Shown here piece after piece: positions 1 through 8,696 of a stretch of DNA of 22,669 nucleotides (position 1 is its first letter; each line of letters opens with the position of its first letter). The stretch is from assembly GCA_001430745.1 (NCBI GenBank), contig KQ481993.1, forward strand, positions 1,389,113-1,411,781. Direction: 5' to 3'. The DNA comes from Auxenochlorella pyrenoidosa (taxonomy: Eukaryota > Chlorophyta > Trebouxiophyceae > Chlorellales > Chlorellaceae). The notes beneath the pieces are model-generated. The model was not told the origin of the DNA, made no database searches, and saw only the letters and a program-made list of their open reading frames with translations. The position numbers and the translations under genes are program-made.

Positions 1-10
1 CCCCTCGCAG

Positions 11-2012
11 CTACATCTGCTACATGGAGAGCATGGCCTGGAGCACCTCCTTCAAGCACAAGCTCGCCTGCGGCTCGGTGGTCATGCTGCCCGTCATGGT
101 GCGCCGCTACTGCGGAGCTCTCCGCCTCTGCCCGCCCACCCTGGCTTCCTCTTTCTTCCCTTTGGCCCCGCCTTGCGCCGAAGAAGTGCAAAAGCTGCGT
201 CTCCATGGCTTTCTCAACCCCTCAACGGACTGGCTGGCCCGGCAGCATCACGTTTGACCGGCTTTGCACCGCCCTGAAAGCTGCATGACAGGACACGCCT
301 TGCTGCCACTCACACAGGCCTGGCTGCATATCTCATAGCAGTCTGGAAAGGACGCCGCCCCTGTGTGCAGGAGTATTATGAGTTTTACAGCCGGGCGCTG
401 CAGCCGGGCGTGCACTACATTGAGCTCTCCCATCGGCCAGGTGGGACAGAGCAGGGCTGTGCAGTCGTGGCACCGGTGTGGCGATGCTGTGCAGCGCTGG
501 CGTCCCCACCCCTCCCATTTTGAGCCCCTGTTGAGCCCTGGGCGCCTGCTGTGCTGGATGCTGCCTTGCTGCTGCCTGTGTGCCGCCTGGAGAACGACAC
601 AGGGGGCGAGGGTTGAATTTTGACGCCTGCACTTGAATTTTATCTGGCATACCAGCAGGGAGGTTGCCCGCCCACCTCACCGCAGCAGTGTCGCTGTGCT
701 GACCCCTGGGGGCTGCCTTTCGTGTCCTCTGCTGTGTTTGCCCGCAGGAGAGATGTGTGATGACATTGTCCGGAATGTCGATGCCATGAATGCGTGGCTG
801 GATGCTCACCAAGAGAGCCAGGTGATGCAGCCTACCACCAACAGCACTGCAACCTCAGCAGAGCAGCAGCAGCAGCAGCAGCCGCAGCAGCAGCAGAAGC
901 AACGGCGCCTCGGCCAGACAGCAGTGGCAGCGGGGTCGACAGGCAGTGCAGAGGCAGCAGCAGGTTCGACACCCAGTGCAGAAGCAGCAGCAGCGCCCAA
1001 AGCAGCAGCGCACCGCCGCCCGCAGGGGAGCGGCTCTACGGTGCGGCGGCAGGAGCCGGGAGGCAGGCAGCTGGCAGAGACTGCTCCGGCCTTCCCTCCG
1101 AAGGCGCGCGAGCGCTACCAAAACACGTTTGACTCGGACCTCACTCCGGTGGAGGTGGCCAGGAATGCGCAGCAGGTGGGCTGGGGAGTGTGGTCGGGGG
1201 GAATGTAGCCTGGCATCGAGGGCGCATGGCTGCCACATCGGCATGCGTGGGCCGGGACGCCCGCTGAAGATGCGCCCTTGGACACACCATGCTGCCCGCT
1301 GCGTGCGCTTGCACGCGCACACGCGCGTGTGCACCTCTCGGCACCGCCCAAAGTGATCTTTTGCCCCTCGCTCTGCTGCCCCGCCCCATGCGCGCCATGA
1401 ACAGTTCATGCGTGACCACGTGCGCACCAGGGACGCGCGGCTGTACATCCGGGACCTGCTCGTGGCGTACGCAGCCATGCAGCGGTTCAAGCCCAAAGTG
1501 CAGCCCGGGGCGAGTGCTTTGCCGCTGTTTCTGCTGCGCCTGGACATCTTCCTGGCGCCGAGCGTGCATGATGGGCGGCCTGCTGCTGGCGAGTGCACGT
1601 CGCAGTGCCTCTGCATGCACATGCCTGGGCGGCTGCGAGCCATGCGTGCAGACAAGCTTGCTCGGTTTGCACCAGAAAACTGCCAGGCGTTAGGCCAACG
1701 CACTTGCCTGCCTGCACGTGTGTCCAGCGCAGGCTGTGCAGTACACCGGCGCCAAGCTCCTGCAGGAGTGCCAGCATCCCTACAAAGCGGACGCCTTCTA
1801 CATTGCTGCTCGGGTGAGGGGGCCTGACCTCTGCTGCTCAGGCACTGCAGCCAATCCTGCATGCATCTGCACTGCTTGAGGCAAGCTTTCCAACTTGTGT
1901 TCTCAGCGGTAGCGGTGCAGCATGTCGCAACGTGTGGGCCTTTTCTGTGCGCCCGCTGCAGTATCCCTGGCTGCCAGAGTGGGAGCAAGGACTGGGCGCA
2001 TCTCCCGCATAG
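11..2012 (+). CDS. GT90 (CAP10/POGLUT-like) glycosyltransferase, 3' part
   Basis: This is the C-terminal part of a glycosyltransferase family 90 protein, a family that transfers glucose or xylose from nucleotide sugars in the secretory pathway. Exons that close in phase are 11-98, 371-440, 748-1175, 1405-1509, 1733-1813 and 1962-2012 (stop TAG). The window opens on an acceptor (CTCGCAG at 4-10), so upstream exons are missing. Family-like motifs are YICYMESMAWSTSFKHKLAC, then GSVVMLPVM joined to EYYEFYSRALQPGVHYIEL, then NAQQFMRDHVRTRDARLYIR. These match the CAP10 region where the nucleotide sugar is bound and the helical tail that follows. A roughly 110-residue Gln/Ala-rich insertion (821-1080) separates MCDDIVRNVDAMNAWL from DLTPVEVARNAQQ; a hidden intron from 822 is possible. 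Intron 1510-1732 appears to be GC-AG (GGG|GCGAGT). The tail ends YPWLPEWEQG. The family call is firm; donor and acceptor sugars are unknown. Confidence 0.8.
861..900 (+). repeat. CAG-rich trinucleotide tract (poly-Gln)
   Basis: A near-perfect CAG run interrupted by CCG and AAG. It encodes a Gln tract inside the GT90 reading frame and sits at the start of a longer Gln/Ala/Ser-rich insertion. Confidence 0.8.
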
Positions 2013-2167
2013 GCTGCTGCCCTCGCGAACAGCCCTCATGACTGCTAAGATACGCTGACCAGCACTGCCATTCCTGATTTCTTTCCACATGTCAAAAGGA
2101 ATTGTGACACATCAACCAGCTGCAACCGCTGCAACATGCTGCCGGTGCCCGACGGCAGCCGAGCCTC
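2013..2167. other. Short spacer between two convergent genes
   Basis: This spacer lies between the stop of the GT90 gene (+) and the stop of the GT32 gene (-). It must hold both 3' UTR ends. I see no TGTAA polyadenylation signal on either strand, so the transcripts may overlap. Confidence 0.5.
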
Positions 2168-4984
2168 TCAGCTGGGCTTGGGCTGCGGGCAGGCCGCCGC
2201 CAGCAGCGCCTGCGCGCTGTGCAGGCCGTACTGGTTGCCACCGCTGATCCATGAGGCAGAGTACCTGCAGGTGGGAGGGAGGAACGGGAGATGCTGGCTC
2301 AGGCAATGATGGAACCAGCAGGGTGGGGGGCAGGCACGGCAGGTGCAGGCTCAGGCAATTGAACCAGCAGCGGCAGCAGCAGCAGGAGGTGGGCATCATG
2401 CACTGCCGTGATTGCTGTTGGGACAGGCGCCAGGGCCGGGTGCGGGGCATGCAGCGCGGCAGGCCGCAGGAGGCACGTGCAGCAGGGGGCACACGCAGCG
2501 GCCTTGGGCAAAGCTGTCAGCTGCAGTGGACAAAGTGGGAGTCTATTGTCCCACACCCTCTTAGCATGCCGGCAGCAAGCATCAAGGGCACCCCTCCCAC
2601 ACACACCTGTGCATCCCCGCAGCGGTGGTCAGCGGCATAAGGCCCACAGCCCGCTTCAGGGACACCTCCTTGAAGCAGTCCGGCTCGTTGTAGTGGCACA
2701 AGAGGAACCATGACCTCTGCAGCAAGGGGAGGGAGACAGGGGCCCGGGCAAGTCGCACAGGCTCATGCAGCGGCAGCACCCTGCGCAGTCGTGGCGTCCC
2801 CCAGTGTGCGCGGCTAGTGCAGCGTCGATGGGGCAGCCCCGAGGCGGGTTCGCGCCGGGCCGGCCATGGCCGGTGTGCGCGCTGTGACGACGCACCACCG
2901 CATGCACCCGCACGGTGCCGTTCAGCTGGTGCACCCCGGCCCAGGGGTCCGCCTGCCCCTTGCGCTGCTGCGGCCCCAGCGTCCTGAAGGCCTGGTGCAT
3001 GCGGGCCGGGCCTGCAGGGGGGGAGGGGAAGGAAGGCCAGGGCAGGGGCCCATGCGGCGGCGGGCAGCATCAGTTAGGGCGGTCACCTCACGCCATGCGC
3101 AACTTTGCCAGCAGGCAGCGCAGGCACCCCGGGGGCTCCCCGGCTCACAGGACCCCCTTCCCTGCTAGGATGTCCACACTTGCCGCCCCACCTGCCAGGC
3201 TGTTGCCCTTCTGATGGGGGTTTTGCAGCCAGCCGGCATGCACCACATCAATGGCTGCCTTCCAGATCGGGTGGCCAGGGACACCGGCAAACTGGCCGTT
3301 TGTCACGCCCTCGCCCGTCCCCTGCAGCGAGGCAAGAAGCAGTTTGCTCTGTCAGAACCCAAGCTGGCCATGCGCAGTGGCGCGCTGGAGCAAACGGTGG
3401 TGTGCGCCGCCTAGCCATGATCCTTTGAAGGCCCGCCAGTGCGCGCCCTCAGGGAGGCGTAGCAGCAGGCACCTTCAGACACTAGGCTGACCATCAGAGG
3501 GCGGTTCCAGCTGTCAAGCTGCCCCAATGCAGCACAGGCGGCGGTCCAAGCGGAGGCGCCCCGCTGCCGCCAGCTCGCCTGCAGCACAATGTCGGCGCCC
3601 TGCAGTGTTGCGTCCACCGGCCGCCAGCACTCTGCATCCAGGTCCATGTACATGCCGCCGATCGAGTGCATCAGAAAGTACTTCAGCATGTCTGCCCGCT
3701 GCACCGCGCTCTGCACCGACCGCCACATTGCCAGGTAGGCTGGATAGTACTGCACAGGCAAAGTGGGGCTGCGTCAGCTGGTGGGGGGCAGGGAGCAGGT
3801 TGAATGGTCTCAACAGTGTGCCACTCGCCGACAGGAGAGCAAACTCAGCTCGAAGCTGCCGCGCCCCCTGCAGCACCTGGCAGGCAAGCAGGCAGCTGGC
3901 CTGCACGGCCTGCGCGCTGCAGCGCTCGGCGCGCACACGCAGCATCGGGCCCCTTGCCTTGCTGACGAGGCGCGTCGCTGCCTCCTCGTCCCACAGAAAG
4001 TGCTCCCAGCCCTGCCAGGCGTGCATCTGGGCGCAGGTATGGCCCCACTCCTCTCGTGTGGTGCTGTTGGCATTGGCCGCCGCCTTCAGAAAGGCTGCCA
4101 GGTTGGGCAGGTAGACTGGTGTGTGTGTGTATGTGTGTGGGTGGGTGGGTGTGGGTGGGGTGGGGGGGTGGGGGGTGAGTGGGGATGGATGGCGGCCAGG
4201 GAAAAACAGGCACGGTGTGACGTCAGACTTCTGCAAGCCATGCGCACAAGCAGGCAGCCGGTTGGCAGGCAACGGGGGCACGAACCGCAGGAGGCTGCTT
4301 GGGTGGTGGCAGGGCATGCAGGGCCGCAGTACCACGGGACAGGGCCCCCGTGTTGCTAGCGCGCTCTCTCCGGGCTGTTACTGCAGGCGCTCGCCCAGTC
4401 GGTGCCAGGCCGCAAGGCAATGCGCAGGACGAGCCACTACAGCCGGTGATGCCAGGCAGAGGCACTCACTGTGGTGCAGGATGCGCGGGATGTGGTGCCC
4501 CAGCACTTCTGGAGGAGGCTGCGGGCTGGGCCCCATCGGCAGCCCCCATCGCTCGTTCAGTGCCCGATGGTCTGGTTGCTGCCGCATCCAGGGCAGCATG
4601 TCGGCAGCTGCCGGGGTGGGTGCCGCCGTTGCGGGCGGTGCGGCGTCCGTTGCCTCGCCGTGCTGGCCTGATGCATCCACCAGCTTGGATACACCCACCC
4701 ACAGCAGCAGCACGGCAAGTAGCGCAGCCGTCACTGCCTTGGACAGCACGGCGGGGGAGAGGCCAAACAGAAGAGGCGGCGGCGGTGGCTGAGGCGCGGC
4801 GGCGGTCCTGCTGTCGAGAAGGCCGTCGATCTCGTCGGCCAGCCCTGCAGCGCCGTGTTCGTTTTGCAGGAGCTTGATCGGGCGGCAGCAGGCACGGCGG
4901 GCAAGGCACAACAGTCGACATCCATGCTTTGAGCTCACCTACACGTGCTCCGGGCCTGGCGGTGACCGAGTCGTGCGACACCAT
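2168..4984 (-). CDS. GT32-like glycosyltransferase with DXD motif, type II membrane protein
   Basis: The protein belongs to the DXD-containing sugar-binding family (Gly_transf_sug, GT32) and is probably Golgi resident. Exons in coding order are 4984-4943, 4872-4470, 4115-3958, 3749-3579, 3321-3192, 3011-2896, 2716-2607 and 2264-2168. They give 408 residues with every phase closing. Near residues 60-85 is a hydrophobic anchor (LSKAVTAALLAVLLLWVG). It is followed by HIPRILHH, GWEHFLWDEE, RADMLKYFLMHSIGGMYMDL with the DLD metal and nucleotide-sugar site, VTNGQFAGVPGHPIW, and a C-terminal YSASWISGGN block. The order and spacing match GT32. Introns 3957-3750 (AAG|GCAAGG) and 3578-3322 (CAG|GCGAGC) need GC donors; reading through instead gives unrelated sequence and ends at a stop. 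The first exon and its 70-nt intron are the weakest part: the main N-terminal frame has no ATG before the anchor and a stop at 4939-4941. The donor at 2895 is a choice among close alternatives. Confidence 0.82.
4118..4190. repeat. GT microsatellite grading into a G-rich tract (intron)
   Basis: On the + strand TG repeats run into repeated GGGTGGG blocks. The tract lies in an intron of the GT32 gene directly before its acceptor at 4116. In the transcript it reads as a C/A-rich run that can serve as a pyrimidine tract. The + strand could form a G-quadruplex. Confidence 0.75.
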
Positions 4985-5198
4985 GCTGTGCACTCAGAGA
5001 CAAGGCAGGGAACGCCAGCAAGCAGAACTTCCACCATGCTGAGGGTGGCCTGCCATGTTGCGTCACGTGCCGCCTTGCACCTGGGCTGGGATCTCTCTGA
5101 TCTCTCAACACATGTGCCAGTTGCAGTTGCATGCTGGCATGCATGCCAGCTGTCAAACAAGGGCGTCGGGTACAGCCATGGGGGCATGTTGAACTGAT

Positions 5199-8100
5199 CT
5201 ACCGCACAGCTGCTGCTGCCTCTGCTGCCGCCGCTGCGCCTGCTTGCGAGGCCGCTCCCGCTGCCGCTGCCGCAGGCATGGTCGCGTCCGCTGCCGCTGT
5301 GCGGGCGACAGGTGGCGCTGCGACCGCAGCAGCTGCTGGGTGCTCAGCAGCCCGCTGCACCTGCACCGGGTTGCCCAGCCCGCTGTCCCGCAGCACATCG
5401 TTCAAGAGGAGCACCCACAGCTCGTATGCCGCTGGGTGACACCAGTGGGAGCCTGCAGCAGGGCGGGGCATGGCCACACACCTTGCTGCTCAGCAGGTTG
5501 TGAGGCAGACATGCATGCAAGCGGGCACGCGCTGCCGGCCCCACCCCTCTGGGCCAGCCCCCGCGCCACCTCAGCACGCCGCACCCTGCCAACCTGAGAA
5601 GCCCCCGCACTCACACTCCCCGGGCAGGTGGCTCTCCCAGAGCGGCACGCTGGCGTTGTAGATGCGCAGGTGGGCGTCCGCCAGGCGGGGCACCAGCGGC
5701 GCGGCGGCGGCGTTGCGCCAGGAGCCGGCCCGGACCTTGGGATCGCCTCTGTACCAGGCCTCCAGGGGCCGGCAGCGGTAGGGCTTGGGGGCCTGGGGCC
5801 CGGGGTACAGGCCCTGGGGCGTGGAGAAGTGCTGCGTGGCAGGGCAGCAGCAACGAGCAGCAAGCTGGGCATCCGAGAGGTTGTGTTGTGAGCAGGCAGG
5901 GCGGCGTGGCGGCGCCGTCGCACATGGGGTGCAGCCAGGTGGCGATGATGGCTGCACGAGCAGACCCGTGCTGCACACCGGCCACACATGCAGCCATGCC
6001 TCCATCCAGGCGCTGTCCCACGCTGAAGCGAGACGCATGCTGCGCACCAGCCGCAGGCCGGCAGCCCCACCTGCGGCCCGGTCTCCACCCAGACGACGCG
6101 CGGCAGCTGCGGCGCATGCTGCTGCCGCCAGGCCGCCAGGTCAGCGAGCTCTCGGGCGTACGTCTGCTGGATGGGCTCCGGGGAACCTTTGAAGTCGGAG
6201 TAGGGCGAGTAGTGCACTCTGCAGAGGGGGGTGGGGGTGGGGGCGCGGGTGGAGGTGGGGGGTGGGTGGGGGGGAAGGGGGGCGGGCCAGGCACGGCTGG
6301 GTGCAGCGCACGCGGTCAGTTGGGGGCGGAGAGGTGGGGATAGCTGTGGGCGCCAGGCTGCCAGGCAGGCGCGGGCCTGGCGGGCTAGTAGGGGGCCCTT
6401 CGGAGGCCGCACTTTGGTGGCGCAGGCAGCGTCGCGGCAGTTCCACAGCGGGGGCCTGTGCCGGGCGCCTGACAGCCCCGTCTGCCACCCACGCGGCTTG
6501 TTCTAGTGCCTCGCCGGAGAGGGCCTGGGAGCGCATGCCCCCCCCCGCTGCCTGCGCGCCCCCATCCGCGCCGCCCTCGGCCTCACCCAAAGTTCATGAC
6601 AAGTATGTCGCTCGTAAAGTTCTCGACCAGCTGCATCAGACGGGGCAGGACCTGCAGCAGGGGGCGGGCAGGGCAGGGCACCAACACAGCCAGGCGCTGC
6701 TTCACCCATGGCTGCGTACCCTGCAGGCCTGGCATCCGCCGCAGAAGCAGCGGGCGCGGGAGCACCGGCGGGCGCCCTGCCCGCCCGCCCGCCTGCCTTG
6801 GTCTGCAGCGCCGCCGCGGTGTCCACTCGCATCCCACACACTCGAGTGCCCTGCGCCAGCTCCAGGCAGGCTGGCGCGCTGACGTGGGGCAGAAGCCGCA
6901 GCGCCAGGCTGTCGGCAGGGTCGGCCACAGCCGGCCTGCGGGCCAGCAACTGGAATGCAGCATGAGGTGGCGCGCGGGTGGCTGGTAGGTGGCACCAGCA
7001 GGCTGGTCGGCCCGCAGCCGCGCATGTGCAGCTTGCAGAGGGGGGGCTTGCCACAGCCGGGCGTGTGCAGCTTGCAGCAGGGGGGCTTGCCTGCGGGCTG
7101 GCGACAGGGCAAACTCGCGCAGAAAGCACTCTGCCGCGGTGAACATGCCCCAGGTGTGGCTGTCCCCCGCAAACCACAGCGTGCGGCCACGGATGCGGGC
7201 AAACAGCTCGCAGGGGGAGAAGGCCTGCAGGCATGACCCGTGTGTGCTGGGGTGAGGTGTGTGTGGAGCAAAGTGGGACGGCTCGCATGCTGGGTGGATA
7301 GGGCCGAGGCATGGCGGGGAATGCAGGCAGTTGGGCTGCAAAATCTGGTGCATACCATGGGCACAGGCTGCTACCGATGCCGCCTGTGGGCGAAGTAAGC
7401 GTCAGTTCAACGGCGGGGGGCACTGCCTGCACATGACGCGGCACCTGCAACCCGCATGCGACGCTTACAATGACTGCATGCTGGCCCTGCCCACCTGCAG
7501 CCGGACCCCGCCCCGCAGCAGCAGCTGGGCAGCCGCCGCCGATGTGTTGCGCCCCGGGTAGCCCGCGCTGCAGGCCCTGTCCCCGAAGATGCAGGCCCCG
7601 CAGCAGTGCACGCCATGCGCGCTGGCGTTGCAGCCGCTGCAAGCAGCCTTGCCGGCAGGCATGGCGGCCGTGTCAAACAAGAAGGGAAGGCTGCCGGCGC
7701 TGGCACCATCGGGTGGCGTCTCCACTCCGCCTGCAGATGCGGCATGAAAGGGTGAACTGGGGCTTTGTGTCAGGCCGGGATGTGGTGAACGGGATGGCAC
7801 ACGTGTCTGTCAATGAGTGCGCAACGCATGCACGAGCGGTACAAAGGGGCGGTGGTGTGCACTTGATGCTCAAAAGGCTGACAAGTTGGCTGCAGCTCAG
7901 CATGGTCACTGGCAGGACATGACCCTGCAAGCCTAAAAGTAGCTCTGCTGAAACTTGCGCACTCATTATCTGCTCACCGCCAGGCAGGATGATGCATCGC
8001 GAGTGAGGTGTGCGGTAGGCTGCTGCGGCTGCTGTGGCCGCAGCCGTCCATTCCTCCAGGCCCACAAGCGGCGCAGCTGGTGTTTCCAGCACGCTGGCTG

Positions 8101-8227
8101 GCAAGAAATTGCTGCGCATGCTGCTTTGCAGCCACTGCAGGGGATAGTGAGCTGCCAGAAGCAGCCCAAACAGCGCTGCCCAGCGCAGCGGCAACGGCAG
8201 CCGCCGCCTGCCGCCCGCTGCCGTCAT
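5199..8227 (-). CDS. SGNH acyl-esterase / polysaccharide O-acetyltransferase (PC-esterase, TBL-like)
   Basis: This family adds or removes acetyl esters on wall polysaccharides in the Golgi. Exons are 8227-7978, 7730-7495, 7444 (or 7426)-7356, 7246-7091, 6935-6797, 6651-6587, 6218-6071, 5831-5615 and 5452-5199. They give 517 residues with all phases closing. An N-terminal anchor (LRWAALFGLLLAAHYPLQWL, about residues 13-32) follows a short basic start, and a Cys-rich block follows it. Then come the nucleophile motif WFAGDSHTWGMF, VENFTSDILVMNFG, HYSPYSDF, and near the end ECSHWCHPAAYELW, which matches the family's DCxHWCxP block but with Glu where Asp is usual. The tail is Ala-rich. Introns 7090-6936 (CAG|GCAAGC) and 6796-6652 (AAG|GCAGGC) look GC-AG. 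Two acceptors (7445 or 7427) fit the third exon. The neighbouring gene 4 is a second SGNH protein on the same strand. The acetyl donor and target sugar are unknown. Confidence 0.78.
6220..6290. repeat. G-rich (transcript: C-rich) tract before an acceptor
   Basis: Runs of G on the + strand lie in the intron 6586-6219 of the SGNH gene. The transcript reads CCCCCACC-like sequence immediately upstream of the CTGCAG acceptor. Confidence 0.6.
7015..7090. repeat. Two-copy imperfect tandem repeat, period about 39 bp
   Basis: Two 37-bp units at 7015-7051 and 7054-7090 share CAGCCG, TGTGCAGCTTGCAG, a G run and GGCTTGC. They lie in the predicted GC-AG intron of the SGNH gene. The second unit's edge forms the GC donor, and the first unit carries a copy of the same GCAAGC sequence on the minus strand. 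Confidence 0.75.
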
Positions 8228-8696
8228 TGCTCGAGCAAAGACGACGCCATTGCTGGTTATGGTGCCTACTGCCTCGTGCAACAGCTAGCTACCACTGCAA
8301 CCTGCAATCATATGCAGTGAGCCTGCATCAGAAAGAGCCAGAAGAATGGGGCAGCGTGCTGACTGGCGGCAGCAGCGGCGGTGAGGCAGTGGCCAGCACG
8401 TACGGCAGGGGTGCGTGCTTGAAACATTTCACGAGGGGCTTGTTCTTGACGCCGTCAGCTGGTATACCTGCCCGCCAGCCCGGGCACCGCAACCCACGTT
8501 CGAAAGGCCGCCGAGTGCTGACAGCAGTCCTGTCTCGATTATCGCAGCATGCGAAATCGCAATAATTGTGACACAGCAGCGTCCGATCGCGCAACGATGG
8601 CAGGCCCTGCCGCATGCTGGCCATGCCGCCAGCGCAGGCGTCTGAGGAGCCTGCTCAGCATCACTCTCTGGTGCTTACAGCACATCTGCCAGCCAT
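8228..8696. other. Intergenic region between two minus-strand genes
   Basis: It holds the 3' end of gene 4 and the promoter and 5' UTR of gene 3, which face the same way. A stretch near 8535-8590 is less GC-rich than its surroundings. I see no convincing coding frame and no clear TATA box. Confidence 0.45.
8675..8679 (-). terminator. Possible TGTAA polyadenylation signal of gene 4
   Basis: TGTAA, the usual green-algal poly(A) signal, reads on the minus strand about 18 nt after the stop of gene 4. A pentamer is common by chance and this one is close to the stop, so support is weak. Confidence 0.25.

Noticed and set aside
855..2090. Long minus-strand open frame (411 codons) opposite the GT90 gene
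   Set aside because: It runs antisense to motif-bearing exons, is Arg/Cys/Trp-rich as expected from a GC-rich shadow frame, and shows no family motif.
2101..2310. Plus-strand frame with CNRC and CALC pairs that looked like a zinc-binding last exon of the GT90 gene
   Set aside because: The exon 1962-2012 closes that gene in phase, and the minus strand here encodes the GT32 C-terminal YSASWISGG block, which explains the coding signal.
3411..3578. Extension of the GT32 exon past the DXD region to the stop near 3411
   Set aside because: The extended residues do not match the family, whereas splicing at the GC donor joins ADIVLQ to GTGEGVTNGQF with the expected spacing.
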